A DNA stretch of 64,000 nucleotides. Source: Candidatus Mediterraneibacter guildfordensis (lineage in GTDB: Bacteria; Bacillota; Clostridia; Lachnospirales; Lachnospiraceae). The position numbers and the translations under genes are program-made. The stretch covers positions 1 to 64,000 of the forward strand of contig DXIS01000017.1 of assembly GCA_019112735.1 (NCBI GenBank), read 5' to 3'. This document shows, in pieces, positions 30,557 through 37,869 of the stretch. Each line of letters opens with the position of its first letter. The stretch's first letter is position 1. The notes under the pieces are model-generated. The model searched no databases, was not told the origin of the DNA, and was given only the letters and a program-made list of their open reading frames with translations.

Positions 30557-30785
30557 ATGCGGATTCACGGAATACGGGATAATGCCTTTCCGTCTCCGGT
30601 TCCGCAGCCTAATGAAAAGTTAAAAACCGGATCATTGACAAAAAACAGAGCCGCAGATGAGGAACTCACTAACGTTCAGACAACCTCATCTGCGGCTCTA
30701 AAGTCAATTTTCCGGTTTTTGCTTTTCCTAAGACCGCTCCACAGTCACCGGTCCGGCATTATCCCGTATTCCGTGAAAGTCGCAT
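30557..30785. repeat. Large imperfect palindrome (229 bp) after dnaJ
   Basis: Nested inverted arms: 30564-30586 with 30754-30776 (23 bp perfect), AAAAACCGG (30622-30630) with CCGGTTTTT (30712-30720), ATTGAC (30634-30639) with GTCAAT (30703-30708), and a perfect 16-bp inner stem 30647-30662 with 30684-30699. ATGCG/CGCAT mark the ends. The inner part (30622-30720) ends in TTTTTGCTTTT and can terminate dnaJ transcripts. No open reading frame of note inside; a MITE-like origin is possible. Confidence 0.8.
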
Positions 30786-30848
30786 CCGATCTAAAAATAA
30801 AGAAATGGGATGATGTTTTTATAAACACCGTCATATTTCTAAAAATTT

Positions 30849-31126
30849 GAATCTGGTCCGTATGAAATTTATTAATAATACGGACCAGATTCGCAAAATA
30901 AGGATTTGATCCGTATTCCAGAAAAAATTTTACGGTTCATTTGTCTAAAACGGACATTTAGACCGTATATCAACTCGTCAAAATACGGGTGAAATGCAGG
31001 AATCGTAAAATATGTCCGTATTCACTTGCTAAATCATACCGACGGAATAGTTGATTCCTTTATATTAACCGTATAGAGGTTCTAAAAATACGGACTAAAT
31101 ATATAAATGCTATTTTTAAACCGTAA
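30849..31126. repeat. Phased array of CCGTAT/ATACGG inverted half-sites, period 52-53 bp
   Basis: CCGTAT lies at 30858, 30911, 30963, 31016, 31069 and (as CCGTAA) 31121: spacings 53, 52, 53, 53, 52. Its reverse complement ATACGG, sometimes with one change, lies 19-20 bp later at 30878, 30930 (TTACGG), 30983, 31036 (ATACCG) and 31088. Each unit is thus an imperfect hairpin with a ~14-base loop; unit 1 has perfect 15-bp arms (30849-30863, 30878-30892). Sequence between half-sites is not conserved. It is A/T-rich and lies between dnaJ and aroA. Function unknown. Confidence 0.85.
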
Positions 31127-31234
31127 ATCCTTTAAGTGGTTTCCATTTATGCTTCAAGATTGTAGAACAGATCCGGCAAACAACAGAATAACAGCAAATT
31201 TCCTGTTTTCCGAACGGGCGATTTAAAAGTATCG

Positions 31235-31475
31235 GGCAGTCGATTCTGTGATGGGGAGATGATTCTGCGCAGCAAAGATGTGGGCAGGTGAATCTGAGAG
31301 AATTATAGAAAAAATCAGGCCACAAAAAGTCGGCGTTAAAAGAGGAATTGGAGTTGTCTGAGCCTGAAAGGCGAGTTCTCCAATTCCTCTTTTTGTATTT
31401 AGCCGGCTTTTCGTGGCCTTAGATTTTTCATAATTCTTGAACTGAACCTGTACACATCTTTTGCTGTGTCAGAAT
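31235..31475. ncRNA. Structured element, copy 1 (putative ncRNA or palindromic mobile repeat)
   Basis: A long stem spans 31299-31437: AGAATTAT/ATAATTCT, AGGCCAC/GTGGCCT and AAAAGTCGGC/GCCGGCTTTT stack, enclosing a second stem AAAAGAGGAATTGGAG with its complement near 31378-31393 and a small GCCT-GAA-AGGC cap. A separate hairpin follows (31448-31472, ACACA/TGTGT and CTG/CAG). A homologous copy at 59262-59501 keeps the unpaired blocks (GTGATGGGG, TGAATCTGAGA, GGCGTTAAAAG, TTTTTGTATTTAGCCGG, TTGAACTGAA) while changing stem bases in compensating pairs. Strand of function unknown. It lies downstream of both convergent neighbours, dnaJ and aroA. Confidence 0.6.
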
Positions 31476-31540
31476 CCATTCACTATTCCCTGAGCGCTGC
31501 CATGTTCATTAATGGATCAGCTCGTCCGGAAAACAGGAAG

Positions 31541-32830
31541 TTACAGCAATTCTTCGAATGTATCATAAAATGCAGGATAGGACACATCCACGCACCTGCT
31601 GTCCAGGATCATGGTATTCCCCTCCGCCACAAGTGCGGCGATGCTGAATGCCATGGCAATGCGGTGGTCGAGCAGGGTATGGATCACAGCCCCTTTCAGC
31701 TTCCCGCCGACGATGATCATACCGTCCTCGGTGGGGGTGACATTGCAGCCCATGGCTTTGAGGTTGTCGCATATGGTTTCGATGCGGTCTGTTTCTTTTA
31801 CTTTCAGTTCAGCGGCGTCTTTGATGACAGTCGTGCCTTCTGCAACAGCGGCCATGACAGCGATGACCGGGATCTCATCGATCAGGGTCGGGATAATGTC
31901 CCCCTGGATGGTTGTGCCGTGTAATCTGCTTGTGCGGACGAGGATGTCAGCTATCTTTTCGCCGCCTTCAGTGCGCTCGTTCAGGAGCGTGATATCGCCG
32001 CCCATGTCTTCGCATACTTTCAGGATGCCGGCACGGGTCGGATTGATCCCGACGTTTTTGATAAGGATCTCAGAGTCCGGAACGATCAGGCCGGCTGCGA
32101 TAAAGTAAGCGGCTGATGAGATGTCTCCAGGCACAGTGATCTTCTGGCCGTACAGCCCGCTGCACGGGTTGATGACGGCAGTTGCCTTCGTACTGCCAAG
32201 TTCGTGTATGGAACGGATATCCGCGCCGAATTCCTTCAGCATCAGTTCCGTATGGTTGCGGGAGAGTGAGGGCTCGCTCACGGAGGTTTCCCCGTCTGCG
32301 TAGAGTCCGGCCAGCAGGATGCAGGATTTCACCTGGGCGGATGCGACCGGTGATTCGTAATGGATCCCGTGGAGTTCTCCCGGAGTGATATAGAGCGGGG
32401 CGCAGCCGTTGCGCAGGATGCTTGAAATATTGGCGCCCATCTCAGTCAGTGGATCGATGATCCGTTTCATCGGACGTGAGTTCAGTGATTCATCGCCGGA
32501 AATCTTGGATTCGAAGGGCTGTCCGACCAGGATCCCGGACAGCAGACGTGTTGTCGTCCCGCTGTTGCCTACATCGAGGATGTCCGTTGGTGCCGAGAGT
32601 CCGTGCAGTCCCTTCCCGTGCACGAGCACTGTATCTTTGTTATCATCTATATCGATCCCAAGCGTGCGGAAACAGCGGATCGTGGCAAGGCAGTCCGCCC
32701 CTTCCAGAAAGTTGTGGATCTCAGTTGTCCCGTCTGCGATGGAGCCGAACATCACGCAGCGGTGGGAGATGGATTTGTCCCCCGGAACGCTGATCGTTCC
32801 TTTCAGCCCTGTAATACTGCATAATTCCAT
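31541..32830 (-). CDS. aroA: 3-phosphoshikimate 1-carboxyvinyltransferase (EPSP synthase)
   Basis: 429 residues. AroA joins phosphoenolpyruvate to shikimate-3-phosphate in the shikimate pathway. Seen: GTISVPGDKSISHRCVMFGSIADG at residues 10-33 (substrate lysine), LDVGNSGTTTRLLSG near 90, and the C-terminal KVKETDRIETICDNLKAMG and DHRIAMAFSIAAL. The start at 32830 has AGAAAGGACAACATGAACC upstream on the minus strand. It follows tyrA by 39 bases and is likely in one operon with it. A structured element lies about 65 bases past its stop. Confidence 0.96.
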   Translation of the reverse strand: MELCSITGLKGTISVPGDKSISHRCVMFGSIADGTTEIHNFLEGADCLATIRCFRTLGIDIDDNKDTVLVHGKGLHGLSAPTDILDVGNSGTTTRLLSGILVGQPFESKISGDESLNSRPMKRIIDPLTEMGANISSILRNGCAPLYITPGELHGIHYESPVASAQVKSCILLAGLYADGETSVSEPSLSRNHTELMLKEFGADIRSIHELGSTKATAVINPCSGLYGQKITVPGDISSAAYFIAAGLIVPDSEILIKNVGINPTRAGILKVCEDMGGDITLLNERTEGGEKIADILVRTSRLHGTTIQGDIIPTLIDEIPVIAVMAAVAEGTTVIKDAAELKVKETDRIETICDNLKAMGCNVTPTEDGMIIVGGKLKGAVIHTLLDHRIAMAFSIAALVAEGNTMILDSRCVDVSYPAFYDTFEELL

Positions 32831-32869
32831 GGTTCATGTTGTCCTTTCTTCTATGAATTGAATATCCGG

Positions 32870-33967
32870 TTATGTCTCGTAAACAATATAATGGAACTTC
32901 TGAAGCAGTTCCACGGCTTTTACGGATGAATCTTCATCATAAAATTCGATCCGAAGCGCCCCTTCCTCAAATTCCCGGTTATGGATGATCCCGATATTTT
33001 TGATATTGATATTGTTACTGGCAAGGATGGTCGCGATGGTTGCGATCCCGCCGGCCTCGTCGATGATATCGCAGTAAAGCGCGTACTGTTTCTTGATCGG
33101 GCCGGCCGAGGCGCCCGGCATGGAGTTCCGGTAATCCCTTGATGTCTCGAACAGGGAATAGAGCGCGCTTTCACTGCCGGAATCAACTGCGTTCTTTACA
33201 TTTTCAAGTGCCTGGATATAGCCGTCCAGTATGCGGGAAATATTTTCCCCGTTCTTCAGACAGATCTGCTGCCACATGACGGGGGAGGAGGATGCGATCC
33301 TTGTGAGGTCTTTGAATCCGCCGGCCGCCAGCGCCTTCATAAGCTCATCCTTTGTATCGTGGTCTTTCACGTAGTTGACAAGCGTCGCTGCGATGAGATG
33401 GGGCAGATGGCTGATGGTCCCGGTAATGCAGTCGTGCTCCCTGTAATCCAGGATGACCGGGATGGCTTTCAGAGATTCGACGAACGCCCGGTAGGCGTCG
33501 ATCTTATCCCGGGATACTTTCCCGGATGGCGTCAGGATATAGTAAGCGTTTTCAATAAGGTGCGGCCTGGAATTTGCGAAGCCGCTTTTCTCAGAACCGG
33601 CCATGGGGTGGCCGCCGATGAAGTTTTCTTCCATACCGAGTGCGATGATCTCTTCGTGGATGGACGTTTTAACACTGCCCACATCCGTGAGGATGCAGTC
33701 TTCATTTATGATAGTCTTAAGCTGTGCCAGATAAGCGGTGTTGCAGGAGACAGGCGCGCACAGGAAGATATAGCTGCAGCTTCCGAAATGTTCGTCGATG
33801 GAAGCGCAGGCCGTATCGATCGTATTGTCCTGTACGGCAAGCGCCAGCGTTTCCCTGCTTTTGTCAAATGCGATGATCTCATGATCCGGATAATATTTCC
33901 GGATGGCTTTGGCAACAGAACCGCCGATCAGGCCCAGCCCGATAAATCCGATCTTTACAGAATCCAT
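32870..33967 (-). CDS. tyrA: Prephenate dehydrogenase with C-terminal ACT domain
   Basis: 365 residues. The NAD-binding start MDSVKIGFIGLGLIGGSVAKA is followed by the dehydrogenase core (LTDVGSVKTS, FIGGHPMAGSEKSGF, SHLPHLIAATLV) and, from about residue 290, an ACT domain (DIIDEAGGIATIATILASNNINIKNIGI), which usually binds tyrosine for feedback inhibition. It turns prephenate into 4-hydroxyphenylpyruvate. The ATG at 33967 is preferred because the Rossmann strand starts immediately and GAAAGGA is upstream; an ATG at 34045 would add 26 unrelated residues. tyrA-aroA adjacency groups tyrosine and common aromatic steps. Confidence 0.94.
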   Translation of the reverse strand: MDSVKIGFIGLGLIGGSVAKAIRKYYPDHEIIAFDKSRETLALAVQDNTIDTACASIDEHFGSCSYIFLCAPVSCNTAYLAQLKTIINEDCILTDVGSVKTSIHEEIIALGMEENFIGGHPMAGSEKSGFANSRPHLIENAYYILTPSGKVSRDKIDAYRAFVESLKAIPVILDYREHDCITGTISHLPHLIAATLVNYVKDHDTKDELMKALAAGGFKDLTRIASSSPVMWQQICLKNGENISRILDGYIQALENVKNAVDSGSESALYSLFETSRDYRNSMPGASAGPIKKQYALYCDIIDEAGGIATIATILASNNINIKNIGIIHNREFEEGALRIEFYDEDSSVKAVELLQKFHYIVYET

Positions 33968-34034
33968 ATAAGTCAAAATCCTTTCTCTGTTTTTCCCTGT
34001 TTTTACGGGAAAAATCAGAACTGATGTACAGGGA

Positions 34035-34063
34035 TATCTTAGCACTTTACATCGTAAAAGTAA
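34035..34063 (-). promoter_or_regulatory. Sigma-A promoter for tyrA-aroA
   Basis: On the minus strand TTTACT (34063-34058), 17-bp spacer, TAAGAT (34040-34035), about 60 bases before the tyrA start. Reasonable hexamers and ideal spacing. Confidence 0.6.
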
Positions 34064-34099
34064 ACGATAAATAATATATGTGAAAAATGAATAAAATAG

Positions 34100-34128
34100 T
34101 TGTAATTATGCGCTGATTTTAGTACAAT
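34100..34128 (+). promoter_or_regulatory. Sigma-A promoter for the EF-G-like gene
   Basis: TTGTAA (34100-34105), 17-bp spacer, TACAAT (34123-34128). The leader of about 65 bases contains GCCTGCCGGATAGATTATGAGGCAGGC-type inverted arms (GCCTGCC near 34142 and GGCAGGC near 34163), a small hairpin before the AAGGAGG site. Confidence 0.8.
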
Positions 34129-34198
34129 ATATCCATGATGTGCCTGCCGGATAGATTATGAGGCAGGCGGAATAACTACATAACAAGGAGGCAGCAGC

Positions 34199-36274
34199 AT
34201 GAAGGTTTACAGAACGGACGAAATTAGAAACGTGGTATTGCTCGGACACGGCGGAAGCGGAAAGACAAGTCTTGTTGAGGCAATGCTGTACGTATCGGGT
34301 GCGTCGAACCGCATGGGCAAGGTTTCAGATGCCAGTACGGTGAGTGATTTTGATAAAGAGGAGCAGAAACGCGGATTTTCTATCAGCACAAGCCTGATTC
34401 CCATCGAGTGGGAAAAAGCGAAGATCAATATTCTTGACACGCCGGGATATTTCGACTTCGTGGGCGAGGTCGAGGAAGCGGTCAGCGCAGCGGACGCGGC
34501 GGTCATCGTCGTATCCGGCAAGGCGGGCGTGCAGGTCGGCACGGAGAAAGCATGGGAGCTCTGTGATAAATACAATCTCCCGAGAATGGTCTATGTGACA
34601 GAGATGGACGTGGATGACGCCAGCTTCCGCCAGGTAGTGGAAGATCTGACGGCGCGCTACGGCAAGAAGATCGCGCCTCATTTCCAGCCGATCCGCGAGA
34701 ACGAGAAACTGGTAGGCTACATCAATGTGATCAAGAACGCAGGAAGAAGATATACGGGCATCGGACAGAGAGAAGAGTGCGAGATCCCGGATTACTGTAA
34801 GCCGAATCTGGAGATCCTGAGGGATTCTCTTATGGAGGCGGTTGCAGAGACCAGTGAAGAGTTCATGGAGCGCTACTTCAACGGCGAGGAATTCTCGATT
34901 GAGGAGATCCGTGCGGCCATGCGTACAGAAGTTATGGAAGGCGATATCGTTCCGGTAGCCATGGGATCCAACATCCAGGCACAGGGCGTTGCAAACCTTC
35001 TGTCCGATATCGTTCGTTTCTTCCCGAGCCCGGACAAGAGAAAATGCGCGGGCATCAACCGCAGGACGAACGAGATCCTCGAGGCGGATTATGATTTCTC
35101 CAAGGCGAAGACCGCATATGTATTCAAGACAATGGTTGACCCGTTTATCGGAAAATATTCCTTTGTAAAGGTATGCTCCGGCGTGCTCAAGGGCGACGAT
35201 GTTCTCTATAATGCAGATACGGACGCAGAGGAGAAGCCGGGCAAACTTTATACGATGAGCGGCAATAAGCCGTCAGAAGTAAGCGAACTGTTCGCCGGAG
35301 ATATCGGCGCCATCGCAAAACTGGCGAATACACGCACGGGCGATACGCTTTCCACGAAGGCGTCACCGGTATCCTACGCGAAGACCGACTATTCCGTACC
35401 GTATACATTCATGAAATACACGGTTAAGAATAAGGGCGATGAGGATAAGGTGTCCCAGGCTCTGGCAAGGATGACGGCGGAAGATGTGACGCTGAAGGTT
35501 GTAAATGACAGCGAGAACCGTCAGACGCTCCTCTACGGCATGGGCGACCAGCATCTGGAGATCACGGCGAGCAAGCTTGCCGCAAGATATAAAGTGGAGA
35601 TCAATCTGGAGACGCCGAAGGTTGCGTTCCGTGAGACGATCCGCAAGAACTCCGATGTGGATATGAAGTACAAGAAACAGACCGGCGGACACGGCCAGTA
35701 CGGACATGTCAAGATGAAGTTCGAGCCGTCCGGCGACCTGGATACACCGTATATCTTCGAAGAATGCGTTGTAGGCGGCGCGGTTCCGAAGAACTATTTC
35801 CCGGCTGTGGAAAAGGGGCTTCAGGAATCGGTTGTAAAAGGACCTCTTGCCGGATATCCGGTTGTGGGTGTGAAAGCGATCCTGTACGATGGATCCTATC
35901 ATCCGGTAGACTCTTCGGAGATGGCGTTCAAGACCGCTACATCCCAGGCGTTCAAGAAAGGCTTCCTTGAGGCTTCACCGGTGCTCCTTGAGCCGATCGC
36001 ATCCATTAAGGTGACGGTTCCGGACGAATACACCGGAGACGTCATGGGCGATCTGAACAAGCGGCGCGGCCGCGTGCTCGGCATGAATCCGATCGCCGGC
36101 GGCAAACAGGTCATTGAGGCGGATATCCCGATGACCGGCGTGTTCGGCTACTGTACGACGCTCCGTTCCATGACCGGCGGACGCGGAACCTATGAGTATA
36201 CCTTCGCAAGATACGAGCAGGCTCCGTCAGACGTACAGGAAAGAGAGATCGCAGCGAGAGCATCAGAAGAATAA
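34199..36274 (+). CDS. Elongation factor G paralogue (EF-G-like GTPase)
   Basis: 691 residues with full EF-G architecture: G domain, domain II, then III-V ending in the EF-G C-terminal region GVFGYCTTLRSMTGGRGTYEYTF. The P-loop is GHGGSGKTSLVEA and switch I/II are QKRGFSISTS and DTPGYFDFVGEVEE. These deviate from housekeeping EF-G (AHIDAGKTT, ERGITI), and no str-operon genes (rpsL, rpsG, tuf) are adjacent, so it is an additional EF-G-like factor such as FusA2/EF-G2, whose role in translocation, recycling or ribosome protection cannot be decided here. Start 34199 follows AAGGAGGCAGCAGC. It is a single-gene unit with its own promoter and terminator. Confidence 0.87.
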   Translation: MKVYRTDEIRNVVLLGHGGSGKTSLVEAMLYVSGASNRMGKVSDASTVSDFDKEEQKRGFSISTSLIPIEWEKAKINILDTPGYFDFVGEVEEAVSAADAAVIVVSGKAGVQVGTEKAWELCDKYNLPRMVYVTEMDVDDASFRQVVEDLTARYGKKIAPHFQPIRENEKLVGYINVIKNAGRRYTGIGQREECEIPDYCKPNLEILRDSLMEAVAETSEEFMERYFNGEEFSIEEIRAAMRTEVMEGDIVPVAMGSNIQAQGVANLLSDIVRFFPSPDKRKCAGINRRTNEILEADYDFSKAKTAYVFKTMVDPFIGKYSFVKVCSGVLKGDDVLYNADTDAEEKPGKLYTMSGNKPSEVSELFAGDIGAIAKLANTRTGDTLSTKASPVSYAKTDYSVPYTFMKYTVKNKGDEDKVSQALARMTAEDVTLKVVNDSENRQTLLYGMGDQHLEITASKLAARYKVEINLETPKVAFRETIRKNSDVDMKYKKQTGGHGQYGHVKMKFEPSGDLDTPYIFEECVVGGAVPKNYFPAVEKGLQESVVKGPLAGYPVVGVKAILYDGSYHPVDSSEMAFKTATSQAFKKGFLEASPVLLEPIASIKVTVPDEYTGDVMGDLNKRRGRVLGMNPIAGGKQVIEADIPMTGVFGYCTTLRSMTGGRGTYEYTFARYEQAPSDVQEREIAARASEE

Positions 36275-36305
36275 AGGATCATGCGGGATGAAGATCCCGT
36301 CAGCA

Positions 36306-36340
36306 GGGCAGGAAATCATATGGTTTCCTGCCCGTTTTTT
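36306..36340 (+). terminator. Intrinsic terminator after the EF-G-like gene
   Basis: GGGCAGGAAA (36306-36315) pairs with TTTCCTGCCC (36324-36333) around an 8-base loop, followed by GTTTTTT. Confidence 0.93.
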
Positions 36341-36392
36341 GCCGCCTGTATTAAGATAGTGTTAAGATACTTGCTAAGAAAGCGCTAAAATA

Positions 36393-36421
36393 TTGTACTT
36401 TATATGCAAAGGTGATATAAT
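36393..36421 (+). promoter_or_regulatory. Sigma-A promoter for trkA
   Basis: TTGTAC (36393-36398), 17-bp spacer, TATAAT (36416-36421). The leader is about 75 bases and holds a GTG-started small reading frame and a hairpin (TTAGTG...CACTAA, 36448-36473). Confidence 0.8.
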
Positions 36422-36450
36422 TGCTCTGCTCCTTGAGAAAAGGAGGATTA

Positions 36451-36504
36451 GTGTCGGCCCGTGCCGGCACTAAAATATTGACATTACAGAGGAAAAAGGA
36501 ATGA
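36451..36504 (+). CDS. Putative 17-residue leader peptide coupled to trkA
   Basis: GTG at 36451, four bases after AGGAGG (36441-36446), opens 17 codons (MSARAGTKILTLQRKKE) and stops with TGA at 36502-36504, which overlaps the trkA ATG as ATGA. The start codon sits in a hairpin whose arms TTAGTG/CACTAA and CGGC/GCCG would hide or expose it. The ribosome binding site has no other use. The peptide itself shows no family; it may serve only to couple or tune trkA translation. The spacing of four bases is slightly short. Confidence 0.4.
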   Translation: MSARAGTKILTLQRKKE

Positions 36505-37859
36505 AGATTGTTATCATCGGAGATGGAAAAGTAGGGTATAAACTCGCAAAACAGCTTTCTGTCGAAAACTATGATGTGGTGATGATCGACAGCAATGAAA
36601 AGAAGTTAAAATATGCCGTTGACCGTCTCGATATTGCCTGCGTGACCGGCGATGCGGCTGATGCGGAGGTTCAGAGGGAGGCCGACGTGCCCCACGCGGA
36701 TCTTGTGATTGCCTGTACGTCAGCAGACGAGTGCAATATGCTGAGCTGCCTGATCGCCAGGAGACTGGGGGCAAGACATACGATCGCGCGCGTGCGCAAC
36801 CCGATCTATTTTAAGCAGATCGGGCTTCTGAAGGAAGACCTGCATCTGAGCATGGCGGTAAACCCGGAACTGATCGTGGCGGATGAGATCAGCAGGCTGC
36901 TGCTGTTCCCGGATGCCAGCAAGATCGAGACATTTGTAAAGGGAAGAGTGGAGCTGATCGAATATGCGATCCCCGAGGACAGCAAACTGATCGGGGTCAC
37001 ACTTGCGAACATGTACGCGCGGTTCCAGATCAAACTGCTTGTCTGCGCGGTGGAGCACGGCGGAGACGTGCTGATCCCGGACGGCGACTACGAGATCAGC
37101 AAAGGCGACCGTCTGCATATCGCGGTTTCCCATATCGAGATGGAGCGGTTCTTCCGGATGTTCGGAAAACATCGTGGAAAGATCCGGAAAGTCATTATCT
37201 GCGGCGGCGGAAGAGTATCTTATTATCTGGCGACGCAGCTCTGCAAGCTGGGCATGCAGGTCAAGATCATCGAGCGTGACGTGAAGCGCTGTGAGGAGCT
37301 TTGCGAACTCCTGCCGAAAGCGACGATCATTAACGGCGATGCGACGGATCACGATCTGCTGATCGAGGAAGGAATCGATGAGGCGGATGCGTTCGTCGGT
37401 CTGACCGGCATGGACGAGGAGAATATTATCACGGCGCTTTTCGCCAAGAGCCAGGGCGCTTCGAAGATCATTGCAAAGATCAACGAGGACCGGCGGGCAA
37501 GCATGGTGGAAGATTTCGGGATCGACAGCATCGTGTCGGCCAAAACGGCTACTGCGGATGCCATCCTGAGCTATGTGCGCGCCAGAAAGAACTCCCAGGG
37601 AAGCGCCAATGTGGAGACCCTCTACCAGCTTGTGGACGAGAAAGTCGAGGCGCTGGAGTTTATCATCAAATCTGCGACAACCTATACGGGGATCCCGCTT
37701 AAAGAACTTAAGCTCAAGCCGAACAACCTGATCGCCTGCATCGCAAGGAAGCGGCAGATCATCATCCCGGGGGGTGATGACTGCATGGAGCCGGGCGACA
37801 GTGTGATCGTGGTAACCATGGACAATCATATCGAAGATTTAGAGGATATTCTGGTATAG
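36501..37859 (+). CDS. trkA: Trk potassium uptake regulator TrkA
   Basis: 452 residues made of two tandem RCK units, each a Rossmann NAD-binding RCK-N plus an RCK-C. First nucleotide site KIVIIGDGKVGYKLAKQL at residues 2-18, second KVIICGGGRVSYYLATQL near residue 231. TrkA binds ATP/NADH on the cytoplasmic face of TrkH and gates K+ uptake. Start 36501 follows GAGGAAAAAGGA and overlaps the stop of a possible leader peptide. trkH follows after 10 bases, giving a two-gene potassium transport operon. Confidence 0.95.
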   Translation: MKIVIIGDGKVGYKLAKQLSVENYDVVMIDSNEKKLKYAVDRLDIACVTGDAADAEVQREADVPHADLVIACTSADECNMLSCLIARRLGARHTIARVRNPIYFKQIGLLKEDLHLSMAVNPELIVADEISRLLLFPDASKIETFVKGRVELIEYAIPEDSKLIGVTLANMYARFQIKLLVCAVEHGGDVLIPDGDYEISKGDRLHIAVSHIEMERFFRMFGKHRGKIRKVIICGGGRVSYYLATQLCKLGMQVKIIERDVKRCEELCELLPKATIINGDATDHDLLIEEGIDEADAFVGLTGMDEENIITALFAKSQGASKIIAKINEDRRASMVEDFGIDSIVSAKTATADAILSYVRARKNSQGSANVETLYQLVDEKVEALEFIIKSATTYTGIPLKELKLKPNNLIACIARKRQIIIPGGDDCMEPGDSVIVVTMDNHIEDLEDILV

Positions 37860-37869
37860 GTGCGGAAAA

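Noticed and set aside
30622-30720. Integron attC site
   Set aside because: The long stem is suggestive, but the core GTTRRRY/RYYYAAC pair in the right places is missing and no integrase or cassettes are near.
30849-31126. CRISPR array
   Set aside because: Spacing is regular but only two 6-mers per unit are conserved; real CRISPR repeats are 23-47 nearly identical bases, and no cas genes are present.
31116-31325. 69-codon minus-strand open frame with many cysteines
   Set aside because: It covers the 5' part of the structured element and array, lacks a ribosome binding site, and the matching frame in copy 2 (59187-59411) is not conserved as protein except where bases are shared.
31466-32861. 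Plus-strand open frames across aroA
   Set aside because: Antisense shadows of a clear aroA gene; no starts with ribosome binding sites and no family resemblance.
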